From assembly GCF_001280005.1 (NCBI RefSeq), contig NZ_LGDW01000213.1, positions 15,131-79,130 of the forward strand: 64,000 nucleotides of DNA, read 5' to 3'. This DNA comes from Streptomyces sp. NRRL WC-3618. Lineage in GTDB: Bacteria; Actinomycetota; Actinomycetes; Streptomycetales; Streptomycetaceae. The first letter of the stretch is position 1. Every line of letters begins with the position of its first letter. Below the pieces are notes generated by a model that worked only from the letters and a program-made list of their open reading frames with translations, had not been told where the DNA came from and did no database searches. Position numbers and translations under genes: made by a program. Shown here piece by piece: positions 40,101 through 48,151 of this stretch.

Positions 40101-40266
40101 GTACGAGCCGCTGCCGGCCGCCCGCGCCAACGCGGACCGCCTCGCCGCGGCCGCCGGCCTCGGCCGCCCCCCGGTCGGCCCCGAGACCTTCGCCCGGTAC
40201 GCCGACCACTACCGCACCACCCGGCAGGACGGCGCGGCCCTGCACGTCATGGAACTCGTGGGCTGA
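37150..40266 (+). CDS. nonribosomal peptide synthetase, A-T with terminal thioester reductase
   Basis: 1038 residues; the ATG at 37150 has a GGAG five bases upstream. Adenylation domain (about 25-520; A3 YTSGSTGLPKC with cysteine after the lysine, NIHRGLLNR, YRTGD, NGKTDR), carrier (CGGDSLSAQRL, serine near 570) and NAD(P)-binding reductase (about 665-1038; LLTGATGFIGAQLL and GYSRSKWVGE with Tyr-Lys). The code reads D-S-W-D-L-G-T-I-G-K by eye, no known match. The reductase releases the finished chain as an aldehyde or alcohol, so this is the last module. It lacks its own condensation domain and must borrow one. Confidence 0.93.
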   Translation: MESRVLNQQLTPEFAGRSVRYSKDRNVLQLFESWVRAAPEATAVTFGTDTLSYRGLDRRAAALAGRLAELGVARGDFVPLAVEGGLELPVAMVAAMKLGAPFVPVDDQVPADRLREMLATLDAKLVVCSPGLVDRPFGVPVLPVDVLALPEDAPAPDTGPSDLDDPIYGFYTSGSTGLPKCAVNIHRGLLNRFQHMTAHLSDRSDEVVLQNSRHQFDSSLWQLLWPLTTGSQVVIPKRSGILDLTATIDVIHRHGVTMTDFVPSVFATLVELLASEPARATRLRSLRTVLIGGEEMTAAAVHTFRALVPGVVVVNTYGPTEASIGSVFHEVSDTDLDPMPIGRPIDNTYAVVLDEELRPVTPGEIGEICIGGECLGLGYLKDPEKTNAAFVANPFPEIPGTRLYRTGDLGFHRPDGVLQFCGRRDNQVKIGGVRIELTEVEAAVLTHPLVRDAKALVDDNQGNPLLTAFVVLRGAGVGDAGLREHVGQILPPALVPRRFVVLDHMPLTPNGKTDRRQLAALLAPARRAPVPGARGEAADETGESVRAAWLRLLPRSEIRLDDDFFACGGDSLSAQRLAVRLKEITTMKWSARDVFLHPTLGAQLARIAGRGTSAAAAAPELEVKSFLELAGNDTELPAGIGAGLERLAGLERLGETATETAPPPQNILLTGATGFIGAQLLHDLLASTPATVHCLVRAEDAPSARWRLTAQLAGYRLWDEAWSRRIVAVPGDLGEPRLGLSGAEFDRLAEVTDTVVHCGATVNFTRDYAAHRAVNVGGTLELIRLAARSRLKPFHFLSTLSVLPQSRPLEEPAAADLPPTDGYSRSKWVGELLLQRAAEHGLPLTVHRFGDVMPHSRHGIPSRWGLPDLLVRACARTGLSFGSPAVMDYLPVDHAGALVTAAVLRRAYGYFHPMRPRPTRLDELLLAFRRELGLTEVSYEAFWTAVEASAAVDGDRDAAALLALLPEPSGDAAQDGKRIAALQRYEPLPAARANADRLAAAAGLGRPPVGPETFARYADHYRTTRQDGAALHVMELVG

Positions 40267-40347
40267 ACCACCGCGAAACCGCCGCCCGACGGCACCCTCC
40301 GCAGCCGCCCCGAACAGCCACCCCACACCTGAACGGAGAACCAGCGC

Positions 40348-40914
40348 ATGCCGAAAACAGCCCCCCGCCCACCGACCACGCCCCGGCAGGAGGGAGCCAC
40401 CGTCTGGTTGACCGGCCTCCCCAGCTCGGGCAAGACCACCGTCGCCACCGCCCTGGAGCGACGCCTGGCCGGCCGCCGTGTCCAGATCCTCGACGGCGAC
40501 GAACTGCGCCCGGTCCTCTCCCCGGGCCTCGGCTTCTCCCGCCAGGACCGGCACGCCAACGTGCAGCGCGTCGGCCTGGTCGCCGACCTGCTCTCCCGGC
40601 ACGGCGTCCTCACCCTGGTCCCGGTCATCGCGCCGTACGCGGACGCCCGGACGGCGGTGCGCGAGCGCCACGAGCGCAGCGGAACCCCCTATCTGGAGGT
40701 CCATGTCGCCGCGCCGGTGGAGGTCTGCGCCGGACGGGACGTCAAGGGCCTGTACGCCGGGCAGCGCGCGGGCAAGGTGCGCGGCCTCACGGGGGCCGAC
40801 GACCCGTACGAGGTGCCCGAGGCGCCCGACCTCGTGCTGGACACCCACTGCCAGAGCGTCGACGAGTCCGTCGCCGCACTGTGCGGACTGCTCACGACGA
40901 GGGGGCTGATATGA
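40348..40914 (+). CDS. cysC: adenylylsulfate (APS) kinase
   Basis: 188 residues. P-loop GLPSSGKTTVA, the DGDELRPVLSPGLGFSRQDR region, NVQRVG and the mobile lid KGLYAGQRAGKVRGLTG with DDPYEVPEAPDL are all typical of APS kinase, which phosphorylates adenylylsulfate to PAPS. It stands 81 bp after the reductase-ended NRPS and overlaps cysD by four bases. With cysD and cysN it makes PAPS from sulfate; no PAPS reductase or sulfite reductase gene is nearby, so the PAPS is meant for sulfation. Confidence 0.95.
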   Translation: MPKTAPRPPTTPRQEGATVWLTGLPSSGKTTVATALERRLAGRRVQILDGDELRPVLSPGLGFSRQDRHANVQRVGLVADLLSRHGVLTLVPVIAPYADARTAVRERHERSGTPYLEVHVAAPVEVCAGRDVKGLYAGQRAGKVRGLTGADDPYEVPEAPDLVLDTHCQSVDESVAALCGLLTTRGLI

Positions 40915-41858
40915 CGACGACCGTCGCGGCGCGGCAGCGGTCCGGCGCGGCCGGCGCGGTGGAGCCGCTGTCGCACCTGGACGTCCTGGAGGCCGAGTCG
41001 GCGCACATCATGCGCGAGGTGGCCGGGGAGTTCCGGCGGCCGGTGCTGCTGTTCTCCGGCGGCAAGGACTCCATCGTCATGCTGCACCTGGCCCGCAAGG
41101 CGTTCTGGCCCGCCCGGCCGCCGCTGACGCTGCTGCACGTGGACACCGGCCACAACTTCCCCGAGGTGCTGGAGTACCGGGACCGGGCGGTGGCCGCGTC
41201 GGGTCTCGAACTGGTCGTCGCGTCGGTGGAGGAGTACCTGGCGTCGGGTCGGCTGCGCGAGCGCGCCGACGGCGTCCGCAACCAGCTGCAGACCGTCCCG
41301 CTGCTGGACGCCATCGGCGCGGGCGGCTTCGACGCCGTGCTCGGCGGGGCGCGCCGCGACGAGGAGAAGGCCCGGGCCAAGGAGCGGGTGTTCAGCCTGC
41401 GCGACGAGTTCGGCCAGTGGGACCCGCGCCGGCAGCGTCCGGAGCTGTGGCAGCTGTACAACGGCCGGCAGGCGCCGGGCGAGCACCACCGGGTGTTCCC
41501 GCTGTCGAACTGGACCGAGCTCGACATCTGGCAGTACATCGAGCGAGAGGGCGTGGAGCTGCCGGGCATCTACTTCGCCCATGAGCGGGAGGTGTTCCGC
41601 CGGGACGGCATGTGGCTGACGGCGGGCGCGTGGGGCAGCGGCCCGGTATCGGGTGAGCCGGTGGAGCGGCGGCTGGTGCGCTACCGGACGGTGGGCGACA
41701 TGTCGTGCACCGGCGCGGTGGATTCGGACGCCCGGACGGTCGCCGAGGTGGTCGCCGAGGTGGCTCGCAGCCGGATCACCGAACGGGGAGCGACCCGCGC
41801 CGACGACCGTGCGTCGGAGGCCGCCATGGAGGACCGCAAACGCGAGGGGTATTTCTAG
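40911..41858 (+). CDS. cysD: sulfate adenylyltransferase subunit 2
   Basis: 315 residues starting within the cysC stop (ATGA). The PP-loop SGGKDSIVML, HVDTGHNFPEV, GGARRDEEKARAKER and the ending KREGYF identify CysD, which with the GTPase CysN makes adenylylsulfate from ATP and sulfate. A 25-residue non-conserved N-terminus precedes the core. cysN begins two bases downstream. Core metabolism normally has its own cysD-cysN elsewhere, so this is probably a dedicated second copy. Confidence 0.95.
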   Translation: MTTTVAARQRSGAAGAVEPLSHLDVLEAESAHIMREVAGEFRRPVLLFSGGKDSIVMLHLARKAFWPARPPLTLLHVDTGHNFPEVLEYRDRAVAASGLELVVASVEEYLASGRLRERADGVRNQLQTVPLLDAIGAGGFDAVLGGARRDEEKARAKERVFSLRDEFGQWDPRRQRPELWQLYNGRQAPGEHHRVFPLSNWTELDIWQYIEREGVELPGIYFAHEREVFRRDGMWLTAGAWGSGPVSGEPVERRLVRYRTVGDMSCTGAVDSDARTVAEVVAEVARSRITERGATRADDRASEAAMEDRKREGYF

Positions 41859-41860
41859 CC

Positions 41861-43165
41861 ATGACCGTGACCCAGACCGTGACCCAGACCGTGTCCGTCC
41901 AGCCGACCGGGCTGCTCAGGTTCGCCACCGCCGGCTCCGTGGACGACGGCAAGTCCACTCTGGTGGGGCGGCTGCTCCACGACTCGAAGTCGGTCTTCAC
42001 CGATCAGCTGGAGGCCGTCGAGCGCGCCTCCCGGCAGTCCGGACGGCCGCTCACCGACCTCGCGCTGCTGACCGACGGGCTGCGGGCCGAGCGGGAACAG
42101 GGCATCACCATCGACGTGGCCTACCGCTACTTCGCCACGCCGAAGCGGCGCTTCATCCTCGCCGACACCCCCGGGCACGTGCAGTACACCCGGAACATGG
42201 TCACGGGGGCGTCGACAGCCGACCTGGCCGTGGTCCTCGTGGACGCCCGCCACGGGGTGGTGGAGCAGACCCGCCGCCACACCGCCATCGCCGCGCTGCT
42301 GCGGGTGCCGCACATCGTGCTGGCCGTCAACAAGATGGACCTGGTGGGCTATTCGGAGGAGGTCTTCGCCTCCGTCGCGCGGACCTTCGCCGCGTACGCC
42401 GCCGACCTCGGCGCGGCGCGCGTGACGTCCGTCCCGGTGTCCGCGCTGTCGGGCGACAACGTCGTACGGCCCTCCACCCACATGGACTGGTACGCGGGCC
42501 CGACCTTCCTTGAGGTGCTGGAGAACGCGCCGGCCGGCGCGGCACAACCGGCGCCCGAGGTCCGGCTGCCGGTGCAGTACGTGATCCGGCCGCAGTCCGC
42601 CGAGTATGCCGACTACCGGGGCTACGCCGGGCAGTTGGCCTCCGGGGCACTGCGCGTCGGCGACGCGGTGACCGTCTTCCCGTCGGGTACGACCACCACG
42701 GTCGCCGGCATCGACGTGCTCGGCCGCAGCTGCGAGACGGCCCGGGCACCGCAGTCGGTGACGGTCCGGCTGGCGGACGCCGTCGATGTCTCCCGCGGTG
42801 ACGTGATCGGCGCCGGGCCCGCGCCCGCGGTGACCCGGGAGGTCGAGGCGGTCGTCTGCCATCTCTCGGAACGGCCGCTGCGCGCGGGCGACCGGGTGCT
42901 GCTGAAGCAGGCCACCCGTACCGTGCGGGCGATCGTCTCGGACGTCCAGGACCTGATCGACGTCGCCACGCTGGACCGGCTCCCCGCGCCGGACGGGCTG
43001 CGGCTCAACGAGATCGGCCGGGTACGGCTGCGGACCACCGAGCCGGTGGCCCTGGACACCTACGCGGACAACAGGCGCACGGGTTCGTTCATCCTGATCG
43101 ACCCGGCGGACGGGGCCACGCTCACGGCGGGGATGGTGGAGCGACCCGGGCAGGGCCGGCCGTAA
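41861..43165 (+). CDS. cysN: sulfate adenylyltransferase subunit 1 (GTPase)
   Basis: 434 residues, ATG at 41861 two bases after cysD. Elongation-factor-type GTPase motifs: GSVDDGKSTLVGRLL, EQGITIDVAYRYF, DTPGHVQYTRNM, NKMDL, followed by two beta-barrel domains. CysN couples GTP hydrolysis to sulfate activation by CysD. The length matches stand-alone CysN; there is no fused APS kinase, consistent with the separate cysC in this operon. Confidence 0.95.
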   Translation: MTVTQTVTQTVSVQPTGLLRFATAGSVDDGKSTLVGRLLHDSKSVFTDQLEAVERASRQSGRPLTDLALLTDGLRAEREQGITIDVAYRYFATPKRRFILADTPGHVQYTRNMVTGASTADLAVVLVDARHGVVEQTRRHTAIAALLRVPHIVLAVNKMDLVGYSEEVFASVARTFAAYAADLGAARVTSVPVSALSGDNVVRPSTHMDWYAGPTFLEVLENAPAGAAQPAPEVRLPVQYVIRPQSAEYADYRGYAGQLASGALRVGDAVTVFPSGTTTTVAGIDVLGRSCETARAPQSVTVRLADAVDVSRGDVIGAGPAPAVTREVEAVVCHLSERPLRAGDRVLLKQATRTVRAIVSDVQDLIDVATLDRLPAPDGLRLNEIGRVRLRTTEPVALDTYADNRRTGSFILIDPADGATLTAGMVERPGQGRP

Positions 43166-43264
43166 CAGGAACCGGGCGCCGACCGCGTGTGCCGCCCGTC
43201 CCACCGGCGCCTTCCGACCGCCGGTCACTTCGCATCGTCGCGTCCCCACTCCTGGAGGAAACCC

Positions 43265-43774
43265 ATGGAACGAGCACTCGTTCACGACGTCGCACTTGTG
43301 TTCGGCTTTGAGCGGATCTCGGTCACCGGGCCGGCCGGCGGGCAGGCGGGGGTCTTCCGTGCCCTCGCGGACGCGGGCGTCACGACCGACATGGTGGCCC
43401 AGCGGGTGCTGGACGCCTCGGGTCTGATGGAGCTGTCGTTCACCGTGGCGGGCGCGCAGGCCGGCCGGGCCCTCGTGGCACTGCGCGGCAGCGGCCCGCA
43501 CTCCGGCGTCCACACGGTCCGGCGTGACGGCCCGGTCGCGAAGGTCTCGCTGCTGGGTACGGGCCTGCGCTGCGACGCGAGGGTGGCCGCCGCGTTCTAC
43601 GAGGCGGTGTCCCGAGCCGGTTACGCGTACGGGCTGGCGGCGCCGTCGGCCACCGGGATCTGCGCGGTCGTACGGGAGCCGGACGCCCTCGGGTGCGCGC
43701 GGGCGGCGCGCGCCCGGTTCGGGCTGCCGCTCGGGGAGGCCGTGGCGGCCGGGCTGGTCACGTCGGCCGCATGA
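43265..43774 (+). CDS. free-standing aspartokinase-type ACT domain protein
   Basis: 169 residues; ATG at 43265 follows GGAGG. The whole protein resembles the regulatory half of aspartate kinase: ISVTGPAGGQAGVFRALADAGV, then VAKVSLLGTGLRCDARVAAAFYEAV and a closing ACAVV-type strand, about two ACT repeats, with no kinase domain. In aspartokinase these domains bind threonine and lysine as feedback inhibitors. A lone copy might sense or bind an aspartate-family amino acid, or relieve or impose control on the cell's aspartokinase. It overlaps the convergent regulator gene by 17 bases at the 3' end. Confidence 0.7.
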   Translation: MERALVHDVALVFGFERISVTGPAGGQAGVFRALADAGVTTDMVAQRVLDASGLMELSFTVAGAQAGRALVALRGSGPHSGVHTVRRDGPVAKVSLLGTGLRCDARVAAAFYEAVSRAGYAYGLAAPSATGICAVVREPDALGCARAARARFGLPLGEAVAAGLVTSAA

Positions 43775-44420
43775 GACCGGCTCGGTAGGCGAACGAGACG
43801 AGCTGGGCGCGGTCCTTCAGTTCCAGCTTGTTCCGCAGCCGGTAGACGTGGGTGCGCACGGTGGCGATGCCGATCGAGAGCTGCCGGGCGACCTGGTCGG
43901 TGGAGTGGCCCTTCGCGAACAGCAGGAGGACCTCGCGCTCCTTGGGCGTCAGGGCGCCGACAAAGGGCTGGAGCCGTTCCTCCGGCTCGTGCTCACGGCG
44001 GCAGTACCAGTCGATGAGCCGCTTGGTGACCCGCGGCGCGAGCATCGCCTGGCCGCGCGCCGCCGCGTAGACGGCGGCGGTGAACTCCTCGCTGCTGCTG
44101 TCCGGGGAGAGGATTCCGCAGGCCCCCGCGTGCAGGGTCTCGGCGATGGTCTCGCTGCTGTCGTCCATGGTGAAGACGATGGACTGGACCGGGTCCGCGA
44201 GGGTCTCCTCCCGTACCCGCCTGATCATCTCCAGGCCGGGGATGCCGCGCAGGGTGAGCCCGGTGATGACGACATCCGGGCGGCGCTGGCGGACCAGGGT
44301 GACCGCGTGCATCCCGCTGTCGGTGGTCCCGATGACCTCGATGTCCGGCTTCGCCGACAGCAGGGCGCGGATGCCGTCACGCATGACCGGCATCTGATCG
44401 CAGATCAGCACACTCGTCAC
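43758..44420 (-). CDS. NarL/LuxR-type regulator, receiver domain without phosphoacceptor aspartate
   Basis: 220 residues from a GTG with GGGGAG six bases upstream. N-terminal receiver fold (VLICDQMPVMRDGIRALL) and C-terminal HTH (LTPKEREVLLLFAKGHSTDQVARQL, ATVRTHVYRLRNKL). Where NarL-type receivers read PDVVLMD, this one reads PDVVITG: residue 54 is glycine, so normal phosphorylation is impossible. The acidic residue D8 remains. No sensor kinase is adjacent. It is thus an atypical orphan regulator, perhaps ligand-controlled or constitutively active, and the best candidate to bind the GGGTAA inverted repeats. Confidence 0.88.
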   Translation of the reverse strand: MTSVLICDQMPVMRDGIRALLSAKPDIEVIGTTDSGMHAVTLVRQRRPDVVITGLTLRGIPGLEMIRRVREETLADPVQSIVFTMDDSSETIAETLHAGACGILSPDSSSEEFTAAVYAAARGQAMLAPRVTKRLIDWYCRREHEPEERLQPFVGALTPKEREVLLLFAKGHSTDQVARQLSIGIATVRTHVYRLRNKLELKDRAQLVSFAYRAGLMRPT

Positions 44421-44594
44421 TCTGTACTCCCCTCGTCGGCGGCGGTTCGGTCGTCCGCCGCCAACCGCAGTTCTAGGCCCGGGGGGTACTGGAGGGTTCC
44501 TGTTCCGGTCCCGGTCCGGGAACGGGCCGGGAGCCGACCGGGAGCGGCGGGCGCGAGCCTCCTCGTGTCTGTCGCGAATCCGGAGGAGGAACCC

Positions 44595-44969
44595 GTGAAC
44601 CAACCCACGCACGCGGACGACCAGGCGGACGGGCGCGCGTTGCGTCGGCCCCTGGGGGAGCTGTCCGCCATCGAGGCGGCGTCGGCCTTCTCCGAACGCG
44701 GTGACCCGGCGGCCCGGAGCCGTTCCGGGGAGCGTCCGCAGGGCCCGGAATTCAGGGTCGAGACCATGACGAGCAACGGTATGCACCAGGTCGTCGGCAT
44801 CGCCCACTCCTGCGACGCGCCGCCCGCGGAGCCGGAGCAGGCCACGCTGCGGTCGGCGGTCATGGCGCTGCTGGATCTGGCGGGGCACGAGTCGGGGCCG
44901 GCGCGTACGACGGTCGTCCTCACCGCGCGCGGCCCACACATCGTGGGGTGCGAACTCCAGGGCTCCTGA
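44595..44969 (+). CDS. small protein of unknown function beside the regulators
   Basis: 124 residues from a GTG with a strong GGAGGAGGA site. I do not recognise the family. The N-terminal 50 residues are polar and low in hydrophobics; the C-terminal half (about 53-124) alternates strand and helix: FRVETMTSNGMHQVVGIAHS, LRSAVMALLDLAG, RTTVVLTARGPHIVGCELQG, which could be a small alpha-beta fold. No signal peptide or TM segment. It is divergent from the NarL-type gene and upstream of the SARP gene, so a regulatory or immunity role is possible but unsupported. Confidence 0.6.
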   Translation: MNQPTHADDQADGRALRRPLGELSAIEAASAFSERGDPAARSRSGERPQGPEFRVETMTSNGMHQVVGIAHSCDAPPAEPEQATLRSAVMALLDLAGHESGPARTTVVLTARGPHIVGCELQGS

Positions 44970-45027
44970 CGGCTGATGTGCCCGCACAGCTTTGCACTCG
45001 CATGTACAGAACAAATGCCGACCGGCC

Positions 45028-45037
45028 TATGATCATA
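45028..45037. promoter_or_regulatory. TATGATCATA palindrome in the SARP upstream region
   Basis: A perfect 10-base palindrome 46 bases before the SARP start codon. Its first six bases (TATGAT) could be a -10 box with a poor -35 (TGTACA, 45003-45008, 19-base spacer). It is the only AT-rich block in this 114-bp intergenic stretch, so it probably marks the SARP promoter or an operator. It is unrelated to the GGGTAA element. Confidence 0.35.
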
Positions 45038-45083
45038 AGATCAACAGGCAGGTGGCAAGGTCGGGTGGACTGAGCGGGGGCTC

Positions 45084-48000
45084 ATGACGTCGGGTGATGG
45101 GGTAGGGCTGCGTTTCAACATCCTGGGCCCGCTGGAGGCCTGGGAGGACGGGAACCGCCTCCGGCTCGGCGGATCGATCCAGGAACGAATCCTCGTCGCG
45201 CTGCTGCTGGATACCGGCAAGGTGCTGCCGGTATCCCGGCTGGTGGCCGCGGCCTGGGCCGAGGACCCTCCTACCACCGCCTTCCACCAGGTCCGCAAGG
45301 CCGTCGCCGACCTGCGCCGCAAAATCCACGACGGCGGCGAGACCCTCGTCACGGACGGCCCCGGCTACCGAGCGGTGCTCGGCGAGAGCCAGCTCGACCT
45401 GAGCGAGTTCAACGCCCGGGTGCACGAGGCGAAGGCCGCGACCGCCGAGGGCCGACTCGCCGAAGCCGTGCACGGATACCGCGCCGCCCTCGCGCTCTGG
45501 CGCGGCCCGGTCCTGTCCGGTTCGGGCGGCCCGGTGATCGAGGCCGCCGCGACCGCGCTGGAGGAACGCCGGCTGGCGGCCGCCGAGCAGTTCTCCGAAC
45601 TGCGCCTGCGCCTGGGCGAGACCTCCGAACTCGTGCCGGACCTGCGCGAGCTGGTCACCCAGCACCCTCTGCGCGAGCCCCTGCGCGGCCAGCTGATGCT
45701 CGCCCTGTACCGCTCGGGCCGCCAGGCCGAGGCGCTGGAGGAGTACGGCCGGGTACGCGAACTCCTCGTCGAGGAACTGGGCGTCGACCCGGGACCGCAG
45801 CTCGCCAAGGTGTACGAGGGCATCCTGCGCGAGAGCCCCGAACTCGCCGCACCGCGCCCCCAGCCCTCAGCCGCCCCCGCCCCGCCCCCGCCGGCCGAGG
45901 CACCGTGCACCCTGCCCTACGACCTGGCGGACTTCACCGGCCGCGAAAGGGAGTTGCAGCGCCTGCTGCGGTTCGCGCGGGCGGCGGACGGGAACAGCAC
46001 CGGGGTCGTGGGCATCGACGGCATGGGCGGTTGCGGCAAGACCTCCCTGGCCGTGCGCACCGCCCACCGGCTGGCCGCCGCCTACCCGGACGGACAGCTC
46101 CACGTCGACCTGCGCGGCTACGCCCCCGGGGAACAGCCCGTCGGCGTCGGGACCGCGCTCGACGTCCTGCTGCGCGCACTCGGCGTACCGGCCGGCCAGA
46201 TCCCGGAGGAGACGGCGGGCCGTACCGCGCTGTGGCGTTCGACGCTCGCCGGCAAGAAGCTGCTGCTCCTGCTCGACAACGCCGCCGACGCGGCGACGGT
46301 ACGGCCTCTGCTGCCCACCTCCCCCGGCTGTCTGGTGCTGATCACCAGCCGGGCCAGGCTGGTCGACCTGGACGGGATGGAGTGGATATCGATCGATGTC
46401 ATGGCCCCCGCGGAGAGCGCCACGCTGGTCGCCGAGACCATCGGCGCGCACCGCGTCGTCGCGGAACCCGAGGCCACCGAGGAACTCGCCCAGCTGTGCG
46501 GCCATCTCCCGCTCGCCCTGCGCATCGCGACGGCCCGGCTGCGCAACCGCCCGCGCTGGACCGTGCGCTATCTGGCCGACAGGCTGCGTGACGAGACCCG
46601 CCGACTGGACGAGCTGAGCCTGGGCGAGCGCAGCGTCGCCGCGACCCTGCGGCTGTCGTACCAGACGCTGAACGAGGAGTGCCGTACCGCCTTCCGCATC
46701 CTGGCGCTGCACCCTGGCGGTGACATCGACGTGTACTCGGCGGCGGCCCTGCTGAACATGGCCGGCACCTGGGAGACGGAGGAGATCCTGGAACTGCTGC
46801 TGGACGTCCATCTGCTCCAGCAGCCGGAGATCGGCCTGTACACCTTCCACGACCTGGTCCGCAGCTTCGCCCACAGCCTCTGGGGGCCGGACGCGAGCGA
46901 GGAGTCGGCGGCGGTCGAGCGGCTCCTCGACTACTACATGGCGGCCACCGAGAAGGCCTGCGGGCTGCTGTTCCCCGGCCGCGCGGCCCGCCCCACCGGC
47001 CTGCGCGAGTCCACCCTGCCCGCGCCCGACCTGCTCGACACCGCGCAGGCCCAGGCATGGTTCACCCGCGAGCACACGGCTTTGCTGTCGGCCGTCACCC
47101 TGGCCGAGCGCAGCGGCTACGACCGCCACACCGTGTGCCTGGCCCGCAACGTCGCCTTCCTCGTCAACGGGCGCGGCTATCTGGACGAGTTCGCGGAGCT
47201 CAGCAACATCGCCGTCACCGCGGCCCGCCGCCTCGGCGACCTCGAACTCCTCGGGGTGAGCCTGTCCAACCTGGGCGTCGCCTGCTGGAAACTCGGCCGC
47301 CTGAAGTACGGCATCGAGGTCGCTCAAGAAGGCCGCGACGTCGCCGTCCTCCTGGGCGACCGGCACACCGAAGCCCACAGCGAGAGCACGCTCGGCCTGT
47401 ACAAGAGCCTGCTCGGACAGTTCCCGCAGGCGCTGTCCCACCTGGAGAACGCCGTCGCCCTCGAACGGGAACTGAGCTCGGTGCGGGCGGAGGCCGAGAG
47501 CCTCACCATCCTCAGCGCGCTGTACGAGCAGTGGGGCCGCTACCCGCAGGCCGCCGAATCGGCCCGCCGGGCGGTCGACCTGGTCCGGCAACTCGGCCAG
47601 CACGAGAGCGAGTTGGTTGCCCTGACGGACCTGGCCTTCGCGCACACCGGCATGGGCGAGTACACGGCCGCCGACGCCTGCCTGACGCAGGCGCGCGCCT
47701 TGTGCGACGAGAGCGTGGAGCCCGGCCAGGTCGCGATGACCCTGGCGCTCTCCGCCGACGTCGCCGACCGCCTGGGCCGCGGCGAGCAGGCCGGCGAGTA
47801 CGCCGGCATCGCTCTGTCCCGCATCCGATCGAGCTCCTCCCCCCTGCGCCAGGCCAAGGTGAAGAACCTGGTCGGCCGGTTCCTGCTCCGCCGGCACGAG
47901 CACACCGCGGCGCTGGCTCTGCACGAGCACGCCCACGAACTGGCGTCGGCGGTCGGGTACCGCTCGGAGGAGGCTTACGCGCTCCTGGGGATGGCCGAGG

Positions 48001-48101
48001 CGACGGAGCCTCTGCGCACCTCTGCGTCCGCCGGGCACCGGCGGGCCGCCGAGGAGTTGTTCGCGGCGATGGGACTACCTCAGGGGGCCCAGCGGGGGTG
48101 A
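45084..48101 (+). CDS. SARP-NB-ARC-TPR transcriptional regulator (AfsR-like)
   Basis: 1005 residues. N-terminal OmpR-like winged helix (FNILGPLEAWEDGNRLRLGG, VRKAVADLRRKI) and bacterial transcriptional activation domain (to about 260, ending LGVDPGPQLAKVYEGIL). After a proline-rich linker comes an NB-ARC ATPase (GMGGCGKTSLAV near 312, LLLLLDNAAD, LVLITSR), then helical repeats of TPR type from about 690 to the end. Such large SARPs activate antibiotic operons, with the ATPase and TPR parts sensing a signal. It lies at the cluster edge and is the likely pathway activator. What the TPR region binds is unknown. Confidence 0.93.
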   Translation: MTSGDGVGLRFNILGPLEAWEDGNRLRLGGSIQERILVALLLDTGKVLPVSRLVAAAWAEDPPTTAFHQVRKAVADLRRKIHDGGETLVTDGPGYRAVLGESQLDLSEFNARVHEAKAATAEGRLAEAVHGYRAALALWRGPVLSGSGGPVIEAAATALEERRLAAAEQFSELRLRLGETSELVPDLRELVTQHPLREPLRGQLMLALYRSGRQAEALEEYGRVRELLVEELGVDPGPQLAKVYEGILRESPELAAPRPQPSAAPAPPPPAEAPCTLPYDLADFTGRERELQRLLRFARAADGNSTGVVGIDGMGGCGKTSLAVRTAHRLAAAYPDGQLHVDLRGYAPGEQPVGVGTALDVLLRALGVPAGQIPEETAGRTALWRSTLAGKKLLLLLDNAADAATVRPLLPTSPGCLVLITSRARLVDLDGMEWISIDVMAPAESATLVAETIGAHRVVAEPEATEELAQLCGHLPLALRIATARLRNRPRWTVRYLADRLRDETRRLDELSLGERSVAATLRLSYQTLNEECRTAFRILALHPGGDIDVYSAAALLNMAGTWETEEILELLLDVHLLQQPEIGLYTFHDLVRSFAHSLWGPDASEESAAVERLLDYYMAATEKACGLLFPGRAARPTGLRESTLPAPDLLDTAQAQAWFTREHTALLSAVTLAERSGYDRHTVCLARNVAFLVNGRGYLDEFAELSNIAVTAARRLGDLELLGVSLSNLGVACWKLGRLKYGIEVAQEGRDVAVLLGDRHTEAHSESTLGLYKSLLGQFPQALSHLENAVALERELSSVRAEAESLTILSALYEQWGRYPQAAESARRAVDLVRQLGQHESELVALTDLAFAHTGMGEYTAADACLTQARALCDESVEPGQVAMTLALSADVADRLGRGEQAGEYAGIALSRIRSSSSPLRQAKVKNLVGRFLLRRHEHTAALALHEHAHELASAVGYRSEEAYALLGMAEATEPLRTSASAGHRRAAEELFAAMGLPQGAQRG

Positions 48102-48151
48102 GTGCCGGGCGTTGCGGTGATCCGGCGTTTCCCGTGGCGAAGCCTCCGAGG

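Noticed and set aside
40348..43165. cysC-cysD-cysN as the ordinary assimilatory sulfate operon
   Set aside because: No cysH, sulfite reductase or sulfate transporter accompanies them, and they follow an NRPS gene in one operon-like run.
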